This document shows positions 1 to 9,796 of a DNA stretch of 64,000 bases, piece after piece. Location of the stretch: assembly GCF_018138385.1 (NCBI RefSeq), contig NZ_JAGSIE010000005.1, positions 33,394 through 97,393 on the forward strand, read 5' to 3'. This DNA is from Allobacillus saliphilus (lineage in GTDB: Bacteria; Bacillota; Bacilli; Bacillales; Alkalibacillaceae). How positions within the stretch are numbered: position 1 is the first letter of the stretch; each line of letters starts with the position of its first letter. A program made the position numbers and the translations under genes. The notes beneath the pieces were generated by a model. It searched no databases, was not told the DNA's origin, and saw nothing but the letters and a program-made list of their open reading frames with translations.

Positions 1-161
1 CACCCCTCCGAAAATATGCCAATTTGGATAAAGAATGTATTGTGATCGGCGTGTCGAATCGAATTGAATTATGGGCGCGCGACGCTTGGACAGACTATGT
101 AGAAGAATCGGAAGAATCTTTTGCTGAAATCGCAGAAAATATGATGGATTTCGACATTTAA
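1..161 (+). CDS. mraZ: Transcriptional regulator MraZ, C-terminal part (5' end outside the window)
   Basis: The reading frame is open from the left edge to TAA at 159-161 and encodes about 52 residues, including [16 protein letters not shown] and ending in NMMDFDI. This matches the C-terminal AbrB-like half of MraZ, the DNA-binding regulator that usually heads the dcw cluster. The next gene, rsmH, follows at the usual place. Only the tail is present, so the N-terminal half and the promoter with its MraZ-binding repeats cannot be examined here. Confidence 0.9.
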   Translation, partial: PLRKYANLDKECIVIGVSNRIELWARDAWTDYVEESEESFAEIAENMMDFDI

Positions 162-178
162 TGTTGGAGGGTGAAGAG

Positions 179-1153
179 ATGTTTGAACACTTCAGTGTAT
201 TAAACAAAGAAACGATTGAGGGTTTGTCTATCCAGCCGAATGGCACCTATGTGGACTGCACTCTTGGAGGCGCAGGTCATTCAAAGAAAATTATTGAACA
301 ATTGACAGACAAAGGCCATCTGATCGCTTTTGATCAGGATGAAACGGCTATTACACATGCGAAAGCATTGTTATCTGAATACGAGAATCAAGTTACTTTC
401 ATCCATCGAAACTTTTCTCAGCTTGAAGAAGCGTTGGATGAATTGAACATTAATGAAGTTGAAGGGATTGTCTTTGATCTAGGTGTTTCTTCTCCACAGT
501 TGGACCAAATCGAAAGAGGATTTAGTTACCACAATGATGCACCACTGGACATGCGCATGAATCAGTCTCAAAAATTGAGCGCATATGAAGTAGTCAATCA
601 TTGGACGTATGAACAGCTCGTTAAATCTTTTTTTAGATATGGAGAAGAAAAATTTTCTAAACAAATTGCACGAAACATTGAGCGTAAAAGAGAAGAAAAG
701 CCGATTGTGACAACACTCGAGCTAGTGGAGATTATTAAGGAAGCAATACCAGCACCGGCAAGAAGGAAAGGCGGACATCCAGCTAAACGAATCTTCCAAG
801 CAATTCGAATTGCCGTAAATGATGAATTGAACGTGTTCGAAGATGCGCTACATCAAGCGGCTAGAAAAGTGGCAATTGGCGGTAGGATTGCTGTCATCAC
901 ATTCCACTCATTGGAAGATAAAATTTGTAAGCAAGCAATGAAAAAATGGAGTACACCCGAAGATGTTCCAAAAGAAATACCATTATTGCCTGAAGAGATT
1001 CAACCGCCATTTAAGCTCATTAACAAGAAGCCGATTGTACCGAACGAAAATGAGTTGGATGAAAACCGTCGATCAAGATCGGCAAAATTAAGAATTTGTG
1101 AAAAAGTCACTGAATGGGACGAAAAATACGCACTGAACGGAAAGGGGAAGTAA
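179..1153 (+). CDS. rsmH: 16S rRNA (cytosine1402-N4)-methyltransferase RsmH (MraW)
   Basis: RsmH transfers a methyl group from S-adenosylmethionine to N4 of C1402 in the 16S rRNA decoding centre. The SAM-binding signature [10 protein letters not shown] lies at residues 26-35, and ITFHSLEDK and [10 protein letters not shown] near the C-terminus are typical of the family; 324 residues is a normal length. An in-frame ATG at 161 overlaps the mraZ stop, but the ATG at 179 is preferred: it follows a GGAGG sequence at the right distance and gives the family N-terminus MFEH. It is followed by ftsL after 3 bases. Confidence 0.96.
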   Translation: MFEHFSVLNKETIEGLSIQPNGTYVDCTLGGAGHSKKIIEQLTDKGHLIAFDQDETAITHAKALLSEYENQVTFIHRNFSQLEEALDELNINEVEGIVFDLGVSSPQLDQIERGFSYHNDAPLDMRMNQSQKLSAYEVVNHWTYEQLVKSFFRYGEEKFSKQIARNIERKREEKPIVTTLELVEIIKEAIPAPARRKGGHPAKRIFQAIRIAVNDELNVFEDALHQAARKVAIGGRIAVITFHSLEDKICKQAMKKWSTPEDVPKEIPLLPEEIQPPFKLINKKPIVPNENELDENRRSRSAKLRICEKVTEWDEKYALNGKGK

Positions 1154-1156
1154 AAA

Positions 1157-1531
1157 ATGAGTGCTGAAAGACTGAGACAATATCAAACATTACCACATCG
1201 AAAGGACCAAACATCCCATCAAACGGAACATCATACTGAGCAAGCCAAAAAAACGTTATTTACAAAAGGTGAAAAGTTTTTGTATACTTTAGGAATATTG
1301 GTAATCACTTGTTTTGCAATTTACATGGTTATGTTTTCTACATCAGTCAATTCATTAAACCGTGATATTCAGCAATTGGATAATAATATTGAAACGATAC
1401 AATCCCAAAATGTTTCCCTTCGTGCAGAAGTTCAAGAACTGAGTAATCCAACAAGAATTTTGACCATCGCAGAAAAACATGGACTTGATATTAAAAACAG
1501 TAACGTAAAACAAGCCAATAATACCCCTTAA
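1157..1531 (+). CDS. ftsL: Cell division protein FtsL
   Basis: A 124-residue bitopic membrane protein. A charged cytoplasmic tail of about 40 residues is followed by one transmembrane segment (about 41-62) and a short outer coiled coil (about 65-108) with heptad-like spacing of L, I and V. Size, topology and position between rsmH and the septal PBP identify FtsL, which forms a complex with DivIB and DivIC in the divisome. Sequence conservation in this family is weak, so the call rests mainly on context and topology. Confidence 0.9.
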   Translation: MSAERLRQYQTLPHRKDQTSHQTEHHTEQAKKTLFTKGEKFLYTLGILVITCFAIYMVMFSTSVNSLNRDIQQLDNNIETIQSQNVSLRAEVQELSNPTRILTIAEKHGLDIKNSNVKQANNTP

Positions 1532-1546
1532 GGGAAGGGATTTTCG

Positions 1547-3757
1547 GTGAAAATGAAACAAAAAAACATCATGCTGATCTTCTTGGTTAGCATATTTACA
1601 TTAGGGTTTTTAATAATAATCGGCCGATTTGTGTACATCCAAGTAGGAGGAGAAGTGCAATCGGTCGATTTAATTGATTATTCGAATAAGTATCGTCAGG
1701 TCGGCAAGGAATTGAGTTATGAGCGTGGTAAGATTATGGACCGAACAGGTATGATTTTAGCGGATAATCGACCGACCTATAAACTTTATGCCATTATTGA
1801 CGAATCTTATTCTGAAAATTCGCCTTCTCCTTTACATGTCAAAAACCCTACAAAGACTGCTGAGAAGTTAGCTCCATATTTAGAGAAAGAACCGAATGAA
1901 ATTGAAAAAATCATTACTAATGGAATTGAGAATGATCGATTTCAAGTGGAATTTGGTACAGAAGCGAATAATCTATCTGAAGCTAAAATGGAAGAAATAG
2001 AAGCATTAGGTTTACCAGGAATTAATTTTGAACAGCAAATGCAACGATATTATCCGAATGGAGCGTTTGCCTCACATATACTAGGCTATACGAGAGCTGA
2101 AAAAGGAGAACCAGTCGCTGAATTCGGCGTTGAGTTAGAATGGGACGAATATTTACAAGGTGAACCTGGTTCAGTTAGCTATAAGCGTGACAAATATGGA
2201 TATAAACTATTGAATGCGGATGAAGTCGTCAAGCCACCTAAAAATGGGGATCATGTTTACTTAACGATCGATCAAAAAATCCAAACATTTTTAGAAGATG
2301 CGATGACGACAATTGAAAAAGAATATCAACCAGAACGTATGGTAGCAGCTGTTATGGACCCTAAAACGGGAGAAATGTTGGCTATGAGTAATCGACCGAC
2401 ATTTAATCCGAACCACCCAGAGAACATTACGAATTGGTATAACGATGTCATATCCTACCCGATTGAACCGGGATCGACAATGAAAATGTTTACAGTAGCC
2501 GCAGCAATGGAGGAAGGCGTTTATAACGGAAGTGAGACTTATGAGTCTGGGAAATATCGTATTAATGAGAATTACCGATATATCCGTGACCATAATAATG
2601 TCGGTTGGGGCAGAATTACGTACGATGAAGGAATCCAACGTTCTTCCAACGTCGCCGTCGCAAAATTGCTTTGGGAAAAAATCAAACCAGATACGTTTAT
2701 GGAATATATCGAAGCGTTCCATTTAGATCGAATGTCAGGGATTGACCTTTCTGGGGAGCGTCTTGGGAAAATGGTTTATCAGTATCCGATGGAAAAGGTG
2801 ACTATGGCCTATGGTCAAGGATCTACTTTTACTCCGATGCAGATCATGAAATCCGCTACAGCGATAGCAAATGACGGTAAAATGGTGAAGCCGTACGTCA
2901 TTTCGAGTGTCGTTGACTCAGAATCTGAGGAAATCTTGTACGAAAAAGAGCCGGAAATCGTTGGTGAACCAATTAGTGCCGAAACATCAAAACAATTACG
3001 AGATTTATTCGAGACAGTCATTACCGGAGAACATGGTACTGGAAAGAGTTTTAAATTGGATAGTTATTCATCTTTAGGAAAGACTGGAACCTCTCAACTA
3101 CCTGACCCTGAGACAGGTGGATGGTTAACAGGACCTTCGAATTATCTGTTTTCATTTATGGGGATGGCACCAAAAGATGATCCTGAATTATTGATGTTTG
3201 TAGCTGTGAAACAACCGAACATTGATTATTCTTATGAGGGTTCACGCACAACTTCTTATATTTACAAAACCGTTATGGAAAACAGTTTAAATTACTTGAA
3301 TGTACAACCAGACCAAGAAAGCTCTGACCAAATGGAGCCAATCGTCCTTGATAACATCATAGGTTCATCCATAGAAGGATTGGAAGAAACCTATGAAGAA
3401 AAAGGCATTGAAGTCGTTTCATTAGGTACAGGCGAAAAGGCTGCAGATTCAAGACCGATTGAAGGAGATCGTTTATTTCCAAGTAATCGTTTGCTCGTTC
3501 TGACGGAAGGCGAAGCCAAAATGCCAAATCTATTAGGATGGCCGTTACGAGATGTGCTTCACCTTAGTGAATTGCTCGGTTTGGAAATTGAGTTTAATGG
3601 CAGTGGGTTTGTTGTCGAACAGAGTATCAAACCTGGAACAAAACTGAATGAAGATGATCAGTTGGTTATAGAATTACATAGCAAGGAACAACAATTCGAA
3701 GATCAACAAAGTGAATCAGCAGCCGACGATTCATCTGATCAAGGCGCAGCCGAATAA
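1547..3757 (+). CDS. pbpB: Septal peptidoglycan transpeptidase PBP2B (class B penicillin-binding protein)
   Basis: A 736-residue class B PBP that cross-links septal peptidoglycan. It has an N-terminal membrane anchor (about 8-30), a dimerisation domain, and a transpeptidase domain with active-site motifs STMK (Ser310), SSN (366-368) and KTGTS (from Lys512). The C-terminus (about 597-715) carries PASTA-like segments, then a low-complexity acidic tail rich in Q, S and D. The start is GTG at 1547, 15 bases after the ftsL stop, behind AAGGGAAGGG. It is the FtsI partner of FtsL and DivIB. Confidence 0.95.
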   Translation: MKMKQKNIMLIFLVSIFTLGFLIIIGRFVYIQVGGEVQSVDLIDYSNKYRQVGKELSYERGKIMDRTGMILADNRPTYKLYAIIDESYSENSPSPLHVKNPTKTAEKLAPYLEKEPNEIEKIITNGIENDRFQVEFGTEANNLSEAKMEEIEALGLPGINFEQQMQRYYPNGAFASHILGYTRAEKGEPVAEFGVELEWDEYLQGEPGSVSYKRDKYGYKLLNADEVVKPPKNGDHVYLTIDQKIQTFLEDAMTTIEKEYQPERMVAAVMDPKTGEMLAMSNRPTFNPNHPENITNWYNDVISYPIEPGSTMKMFTVAAAMEEGVYNGSETYESGKYRINENYRYIRDHNNVGWGRITYDEGIQRSSNVAVAKLLWEKIKPDTFMEYIEAFHLDRMSGIDLSGERLGKMVYQYPMEKVTMAYGQGSTFTPMQIMKSATAIANDGKMVKPYVISSVVDSESEEILYEKEPEIVGEPISAETSKQLRDLFETVITGEHGTGKSFKLDSYSSLGKTGTSQLPDPETGGWLTGPSNYLFSFMGMAPKDDPELLMFVAVKQPNIDYSYEGSRTTSYIYKTVMENSLNYLNVQPDQESSDQMEPIVLDNIIGSSIEGLEETYEEKGIEVVSLGTGEKAADSRPIEGDRLFPSNRLLVLTEGEAKMPNLLGWPLRDVLHLSELLGLEIEFNGSGFVVEQSIKPGTKLNEDDQLVIELHSKEQQFEDQQSESAADDSSDQGAAE

Positions 3758-3854
3758 TTCATTCAGATAAAATTTGTATAAAGAAAGACAATGGTCTAAA
3801 CAGACAAGCTTTCTCATAAATTAGGTACTACGCTTACTTCAGGAGGATTCAAGA

Positions 3855-5774
3855 ATGAAGCATGTATCGATGTTGACCGTGAGAAGGCGATTGATCATTG
3901 TCTTTTTTTTATTGGCCATTTATTTTTTAATTATGTTAGGTAGGCTTTCCTTCGTTCAGCTCGTTTCGGGTGATGAAATTATGGAAAGTGCCGAAGACTT
4001 ATGGACAAGAGATATACCATTTCAAGCAGAACGCGGCGAGATTGTCGACCGGAATGGAGAAGTTTTAGTAGGAAACACTGTCGCACCAAGTCTTGCAGTC
4101 GTTCCGAAACAGATTGAGAATCCAGAGAAAGTGGCAGATCAGTTGATGGATATTATCTCCATTGAACGTGAAAAATTAATGAAACACCTAACGAACAAGG
4201 TATCTGTTGAAATGATTCACCCAGAAGGAAGAAAGCTGACAAAAAAGCAAACGAATGAGATTCGTAATTTAAATCTACCTGGAATCTACTTAGCAGAAGA
4301 CTCTACTCGTTATTATCCGTATGGTACACAACTTTCACATGTGCTCGGCTTTACTGGAATCGACAACCAAGGATTGGCAGGACTTGAAGCTAGCTATGAT
4401 GACCAATTAAGCGGTAAAAATGGCGCGCTTTCATTTTTTTCTGATGCAAAAGGTGGAAGGATGAATGATCGGTCGAACCGCTATACGGAACCAATCGACG
4501 GAAAAAATTTATCATTAACGATTGATGCCGAAATACAAGCAATTGTCGAGCGTGAATTAGATCAAGCTGTTGCAAAGTATAACCCAGATAGTGCTTTGGC
4601 GATTGTCATGAATCCTCAAAATGGAGAGATTCTCTCAATGGCAACGAGACCTACCTATCATCCGAACGAATATCAGTCAGTCAGTCCAGAAGTATATAAT
4701 CAAAATTTACCTGTGTTCAGTACTTTTGAGCCAGGATCGACCTTTAAAATCATAACGTTGTCTGCAGCGCTTGAGGAAGGACTTGTCGATTTAGATAAAG
4801 ATACGTATTACGACCAAGGATATGTCAAAGTTGATGGAGCTCGACTGCGATGTTGGCATAAAGGTGGGCACGGGGATCAATCATACTTGGAAGTTGCACA
4901 AAACTCTTGTAACCCAGGGTTTGTTAACTTAGGACAGATGGTTGGCAAAGAACGTTTATTTACGTATATTAAAGAATATGGCTTTGGGAGTAAAACCGGA
5001 ATTGATTTGGAAGGGGAAAGCTCGGGTATTCTATTTAAAGAAGATCAAGTAGGACCTGTGGAATTAGCGACTACTGCGTTTGGTCAAGGTGTATCCGTAA
5101 CGCCGATACAGCAAGTGACAGCGGTTGCTGCCGCAATTAATGGCGGATATCTATATGAACCGTATGTCGTAAAAGGGTTATATGATCCTAAAACGAAAGA
5201 ACCGATTATGGAGCGCGAACCTGAGTTAAAAAAGCAAGTCATTTCGAATGAAACATCGAAAGAAGTAAGACGTGCTCTCGAGCATGTCGTCAGCAACGGC
5301 ACAGGGCGAGGAGCTTATGTAGATGGTTATCGAGTTGGCGGTAAAACAGGAACAGCACAGAAAGTCGGCAAAGATGGAAAATATCTAGAGAATAACCACA
5401 TCGTTTCGTTTATCGGATTTGCACCTGCTAACAAGCCAGAAGTATTAGTGTATGTTGCAGTAGATAACCCAAAGGATACCGTTCAATTTGGTGGTGTTGT
5501 TGCAAGCCCAATTGCTGGAAGAATCATAGATGATGTATTAAGTCACAAAAATACAAAGAAACAAAAAGGGTTGGAGAAGGATTATCAGTGGCCTGAATCT
5601 CCACCGGTAGAAGTACCGAATCTGATTGGAGAAACGACGAGCGACTTGCAACAATATCTATCAACCTTGACTATTGATGTGCAAGGTGATGGAAAAGAAG
5701 TGATCTCACAATCACCTGAAAGCGGAACAAAAGTAAAACCAGGTTCAACCATTCGAGTTTTTATGGGTGATTAA
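3855..5774 (+). CDS. spoVD: Sporulation-specific penicillin-binding protein SpoVD
   Basis: A 639-residue class B PBP paralogous to the preceding gene. It has an N-terminal membrane anchor, a transpeptidase domain with STFK (Ser295), SCN (351-353) and KTGTAQ (from Lys497), and a single C-terminal PASTA domain (about 580-637). In B. subtilis the second PBP at this place is SpoVD, which works with SpoVE on the spore cortex. AGGAGG at 3841 precedes the ATG. The 97-base gap from pbpB should hold a sigma-E promoter by analogy, but I could not find a convincing one. Confidence 0.93.
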   Translation: MKHVSMLTVRRRLIIVFFLLAIYFLIMLGRLSFVQLVSGDEIMESAEDLWTRDIPFQAERGEIVDRNGEVLVGNTVAPSLAVVPKQIENPEKVADQLMDIISIEREKLMKHLTNKVSVEMIHPEGRKLTKKQTNEIRNLNLPGIYLAEDSTRYYPYGTQLSHVLGFTGIDNQGLAGLEASYDDQLSGKNGALSFFSDAKGGRMNDRSNRYTEPIDGKNLSLTIDAEIQAIVERELDQAVAKYNPDSALAIVMNPQNGEILSMATRPTYHPNEYQSVSPEVYNQNLPVFSTFEPGSTFKIITLSAALEEGLVDLDKDTYYDQGYVKVDGARLRCWHKGGHGDQSYLEVAQNSCNPGFVNLGQMVGKERLFTYIKEYGFGSKTGIDLEGESSGILFKEDQVGPVELATTAFGQGVSVTPIQQVTAVAAAINGGYLYEPYVVKGLYDPKTKEPIMEREPELKKQVISNETSKEVRRALEHVVSNGTGRGAYVDGYRVGGKTGTAQKVGKDGKYLENNHIVSFIGFAPANKPEVLVYVAVDNPKDTVQFGGVVASPIAGRIIDDVLSHKNTKKQKGLEKDYQWPESPPVEVPNLIGETTSDLQQYLSTLTIDVQGDGKEVISQSPESGTKVKPGSTIRVFMGD

Positions 5775-5802
5775 CACCTTTTCGATTTAAAAATAACAAC
5801 CA

Positions 5803-5832
5803 ATCGACACGAAGCGTTTACTTCGTGTCGAT
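5803..5832. repeat. Perfect 12-bp inverted repeat between spoVD and murE
   Basis: ATCGACACGAAG (5803-5814) and its exact complement CTTCGTGTCGAT (5821-5832) flank a 6-base loop. The position suits a transcript end for spoVD, but no T-tract follows, so it is not a standard Rho-independent terminator. It could stabilise a 3' end or bind a protein. Confidence 0.6.
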
Positions 5833-5912
5833 CACTCATCATATAAAGCGTATTCGTGAAGTAAAAAGGAATTTGGAAACACATAGTTTTCATCGTTTTA
5901 TCAATTAAAGTT

Positions 5913-5921
5913 TGCTATAAT
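5913..5921 (+). promoter_or_regulatory. Extended -10 promoter for murE
   Basis: TGCTATAAT (5913-5921) is a consensus extended -10 element about 40 bases before the murE start. No good -35 box is visible 17 bases upstream, which extended -10 promoters do not need. It would allow the murE part of the cluster to be transcribed separately from the spoVD part. Confidence 0.55.
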
Positions 5922-5963
5922 AACCATTACAAAGATACGAGTTGTAAGGTAGGAGATATATAT

Positions 5964-7433
5964 ATGAAATTAAAGGAATTAATCGATCAATTGAAAATTA
6001 AAGAGATCAAGGGAGAGATATCCGATCAAACGGTTCATTCGATTGAGATGGATTCTCGTAAAGTGAGTGATCATTCACTTTTTATTTGTATAGATGGTTT
6101 TACTGTAGATGGGCACGACTATACTGAGCAAGCAACTCGGAATGGAGCAATAGCAATTATTGCTGAAAAACAAGTCGAAACGAGTGTCCCTGTCATTCAA
6201 GTACCTGATACATCGAAAGCAATGGCTCAGCTTGCTGATTATTTTTATGGTCATCCAAGCAGTCAGTTGAATGTGATTGGTGTGACAGGTACGAATGGTA
6301 AAACTACTTTGACGTATTTACTAGATGATATATTTACTTTTTATGGTCACAAAACGGCAGTAATAGGTACTATTGACATGAAAATTGGAGATCAGCGTTA
6401 CCCGGTTAAAAATACAACGCCGGACGCTTTGTTCTTACATAAAAACTTCCGTAAGATGGTCGATGAAAACGTCGAGACAGTCATCATGGAAGTTTCTTCG
6501 CATGCACTGAGCATGGGGCGAGTTCATGGAGTGGATATTAATACGGCTACGTATACGAACCTTACACAAGACCATTTGGATTACCATACGGATATGAATG
6601 ATTATGCACATGCTAAGTCACTATTATTTTCTCAATTAGGCAATCGATTTGACGATAGGAAAACAGCCGTAATTAATATCGATGATCCATATGCAGGCGT
6701 TATGGGGCGTGCGTGTGCTCAACCAATTGTGACATATGGTTTGAGTGAAAAAGCGTTCATCAGAGGAACTGATCTGCAGCTAGGTGCAGACTTCAGCTCT
6801 TTTTCTGTCAGTTCACCAGCATTTACAACGAAAATAGAGACAAAGCTTTCAGGAAAATTTAATGTTTATAATATGTTGGCAGCTATTGCGGTAGCCTATA
6901 CGTATAATGTTCCAATCGAAACAATCAAAAAAGCTTTACAGCAAACAAAAGGAGTACCAGGACGTTTTGAATCGGTTTCTAATGATTACCCAGTATCTGT
7001 AATTGTCGATTACGCTCATACGCCCGATTCATTGGAAAATGTATTACAATCGATTTCTGAGATAAAAACAAATCAAGTTTATACGGTTGTTGGTAGTGGT
7101 GGCGATCGAGATCGAACAAAACGGCCTAAGATGGCAGACGCAGCTATGAAATATAGTGATCATGTTATCTTCACATCGGATAACCCACGAACGGAGGATC
7201 CACAAGCAATTTTGGATGATATGACAAACCATCTTTCGGAGGAATCTTTTTCTGTAATTGAAGATAGAAAAACAGCTATACAATATGCGATTGACCGAGC
7301 AGTGGATGGTGATATTGTCTTGATTGCCGGAAAAGGACACGAGACGTATCAAGAAGTCAATGATGTGAGAAATCATTTTGATGACCGTGAAGTCGCAAAA
7401 GCAATGATTGAAGAAAAGTACGAGGAGTCCTAG
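5964..7433 (+). CDS. murE: UDP-N-acetylmuramoyl-tripeptide synthetase MurE (meso-diaminopimelate adding)
   Basis: This cytoplasmic ligase adds the third residue to the UDP-MurNAc dipeptide with ATP. The P-loop GVTGTNGKTT is at residues 106-115. The amino-acid specificity motif DNPR (406-409) is the form that selects meso-diaminopimelate, so the wall is of the A1-gamma type. 489 residues is a typical length. AGGTAGGAG precedes the ATG. MurF starts 2 bases after the stop codon, which suggests translational coupling. Confidence 0.96.
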   Translation: MKLKELIDQLKIKEIKGEISDQTVHSIEMDSRKVSDHSLFICIDGFTVDGHDYTEQATRNGAIAIIAEKQVETSVPVIQVPDTSKAMAQLADYFYGHPSSQLNVIGVTGTNGKTTLTYLLDDIFTFYGHKTAVIGTIDMKIGDQRYPVKNTTPDALFLHKNFRKMVDENVETVIMEVSSHALSMGRVHGVDINTATYTNLTQDHLDYHTDMNDYAHAKSLLFSQLGNRFDDRKTAVINIDDPYAGVMGRACAQPIVTYGLSEKAFIRGTDLQLGADFSSFSVSSPAFTTKIETKLSGKFNVYNMLAAIAVAYTYNVPIETIKKALQQTKGVPGRFESVSNDYPVSVIVDYAHTPDSLENVLQSISEIKTNQVYTVVGSGGDRDRTKRPKMADAAMKYSDHVIFTSDNPRTEDPQAILDDMTNHLSEESFSVIEDRKTAIQYAIDRAVDGDIVLIAGKGHETYQEVNDVRNHFDDREVAKAMIEEKYEES

Positions 7434-7434
7434 T

Positions 7435-8781
7435 ATGGAAAAATTTACGTTAAATTTCGTGGCAGACTTATTTGAACAACAGTTAACAGAGCAACAGAGG
7501 AATTTATCGATTCATCATATTTATACGGACAGTCGTCAATCGGTAGAAGGTGGACTTTTTGTACCGATTGTTGGAGATCGCTTTGATGCGCATGATTTTA
7601 TTTCTGGCGCAATTGAGCAAGGTGCTGTAGCAGCGTTGTGGTCGCGCACGGAGAAGCCAGATGATATACCAGAAGATTTTCCGTTAATATATGTAGATGA
7701 CACCTTAAAAGCATTGCAAGATTTAGCGAAAGCATATCGTCAAGAACTCAACCCAACTGTCATCGGTGTGACGGGTTCAAATGGAAAAACAACGACGAAA
7801 GAGCTGATTGCCGCTTGTTTAAGCGTGAAGTATAAAACTGCAAAAACAGAAGGTAATTTGAATAATCATATCGGTCTTCCGTTAACAATTTTACGGATGG
7901 AGCGAGACGTCGATGTATTAGTCGCCGAAATGGGAATGAGTGCTTTTGGCGAAATTGAGCTACTATCTTTAATTGGACAACCTAATCATGCCGTCATTAC
8001 AAATATAGGGGAATCACATATCGAATTTTTAGGAAGCCGTGAAGGTATTGCGAAGGCCAAGTTAGAGATTAAGGCAGGCTTACAAAAACAAGGGCAGTTA
8101 ATCATTGATGGTGATGAACCATTGTTAACGAGTGATGATTATCCGAACAAGGTTCATTGTGGTTTTCATTCAAAAAATGATTACCGTGTAGAAGCATATG
8201 TACAAGGTCAGGAACAATCCAATGTTACCATCAACGAGACAACGTTTACGTTACCGTTATTGGGGAAACACCAAGCATTGAACGCAGCTTTTGCGATCGC
8301 TGTTTCTGAGTTGATGAATGTATCAATCGACCAAGCGGCCAAACAATTAGAGACCGTCATTATTCCAGGAATGCGTTTTGAAAAAATAGAAACAAAAGAG
8401 GGCGCATTATTAATTAATGATGCTTATAATGCTTCAGCTACTTCGATGATTGCATCTCTTGATGTTGTTAAAAAGATGGATTATCAACGAAAAGTAGCCG
8501 TACTTGCAGATATTTTGGAGCTCGGTGACTTTGCGGAAGAAGCGCACAAGAAGGTCGGACAATCATTGGATGAACAATTTGATGCTATTTTTACATTTGG
8601 GACGAGTAGTCGGTTTATTTTGGACGGATTACCCGCTACTTTTTCAGGAAAACAAAAACATTTTACGTCTAAACAAGCATTGATTGAGGAAATAGCTTCA
8701 TATCTTGATGAAGATACAGTCGTATTATTTAAAGGCTCGAGATCAATGAAACTAGAAGAAATAATTGAAGCAGTGCATTAA
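7435..8781 (+). CDS. murF: UDP-N-acetylmuramoyl-tripeptide--D-alanyl-D-alanine ligase MurF
   Basis: MurF adds D-Ala-D-Ala to complete the pentapeptide precursor. The Mur-ligase P-loop GVTGSNGKTTTKE starts at residue 111, and the NDAYNASATSM motif in the C-terminal half is typical of MurF. The frame is open back to 7408, but the ATG at 7435 is chosen because GAGGAG lies just upstream and it gives the expected N-terminus; the protein is then 448 residues. It follows murE directly and precedes mraY. Confidence 0.95.
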   Translation: MEKFTLNFVADLFEQQLTEQQRNLSIHHIYTDSRQSVEGGLFVPIVGDRFDAHDFISGAIEQGAVAALWSRTEKPDDIPEDFPLIYVDDTLKALQDLAKAYRQELNPTVIGVTGSNGKTTTKELIAACLSVKYKTAKTEGNLNNHIGLPLTILRMERDVDVLVAEMGMSAFGEIELLSLIGQPNHAVITNIGESHIEFLGSREGIAKAKLEIKAGLQKQGQLIIDGDEPLLTSDDYPNKVHCGFHSKNDYRVEAYVQGQEQSNVTINETTFTLPLLGKHQALNAAFAIAVSELMNVSIDQAAKQLETVIIPGMRFEKIETKEGALLINDAYNASATSMIASLDVVKKMDYQRKVAVLADILELGDFAEEAHKKVGQSLDEQFDAIFTFGTSSRFILDGLPATFSGKQKHFTSKQALIEEIASYLDEDTVVLFKGSRSMKLEEIIEAVH

Positions 8782-8812
8782 GAAAACGCGTCAATAGAAG
8801 GGGAAAAATACT

Positions 8813-9796
8813 GTGAGTGTACTAACAATAATCTTAACAATCGCTATATCATTTTTAATTACGGTCTTGCTATCACCAATTATCATCCCTTTTTTGCGTC
8901 GGTTAAAATTTGGGCAAAGCATTCGTGAAGAAGGACCAAAATCTCACCAGGCAAAATCAGGAACACCGACGATGGGAGGCGTCATGATTATCGTTTCTAT
9001 TGTCCTGACAACGTTAATCATGATTGTTAAAGATGGATTGAGTGAATTCTCAAGTTCCACATTTATCTTACTCTTTGTCTTATTAGGATATGGATTAATT
9101 GGCTTTTTGGATGATTTTATTAAGATTAAATATAAAAGAAACTTAGGTCTTACATCAAAACAGAAAATGCTTGGTCAAATAATAATTGCCATTATTGTAT
9201 TTTTCATTCTTGACCGGCAAGGCTATAATACCGAGGTAGCTTTACCTGGTACCGATTTATCAGTTGATTTCGGTTGGTTTTATGCTGTGTTTTTATTATT
9301 GATGCTTGTAGGAGCTTCCAACGCCGTCAACTTGACAGATGGTTTGGATGGTCTCGTTGCAGGAACTGCCTCAGTAGCGTTCTCAGCCTTTGCTATTATT
9401 GGTTGGTATCATCAACTACCGCCTGATTTGATTATTTTCACTCTTGCAGTTGTGGGTGCTTTGTTAGGTTTCTTAGTTTTTAACAGTCATCCGGCAAAGG
9501 TTTTCATGGGTGACACTGGCTCACTGGCATTTGGTGCCTCATTAGCTATGGTAGCTATCTTAATGAAACTAGAAATTTTACTTGTATTGATTGGTGGCGT
9601 TTTTGTTATTGAGACACTATCTGTCATCATTCAGGTGATTTCTTTTAAGACAACTGGTAAACGTGTATTTAAAATGAGTCCATTACATCACCACTATGAA
9701 TTGATCGGGTGGTCTGAATGGAAGGTCGTTACTAGTTTTTGGCTTGTCGGTATTTTATGTGCAGCACTAGGTATATTTATTGAGGTGGGGATTTAA
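8813..9796 (+). CDS. mraY: Phospho-N-acetylmuramoyl-pentapeptide transferase MraY
   Basis: MraY transfers phospho-MurNAc-pentapeptide to undecaprenyl phosphate to make lipid I in the membrane. The 327-residue protein has about ten hydrophobic segments and the family motifs [22 protein letters not shown] and SPLHHHYEL; the aspartates in the second and third bind Mg2+ and substrate. The start is GTG at 8813 behind GAAGGGG. The stop overlaps the murD start in a TAATG. Confidence 0.95.
   Translation: MSVLTIILTIAISFLITVLLSPIIIPFLRRLKFGQSIREEGPKSHQAKSGTPTMGGVMIIVSIVLTTLIMIVKDGLSEFSSSTFILLFVLLGYGLIGFLDDFIKIKYKRNLGLTSKQKMLGQIIIAIIVFFILDRQGYNTEVALPGTDLSVDFGWFYAVFLLLMLVGASNAVNLTDGLDGLVAGTASVAFSAFAIIGWYHQLPPDLIIFTLAVVGALLGFLVFNSHPAKVFMGDTGSLAFGASLAMVAILMKLEILLVLIGGVFVIETLSVIIQVISFKTTGKRVFKMSPLHHHYELIGWSEWKVVTSFWLVGILCAALGIFIEVGI

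Noticed and set aside
2291..2722. 143-codon open frame on the - strand inside pbpB
   Set aside because: It is a shadow of the PBP2B transpeptidase coding region, which is conserved on the + strand.
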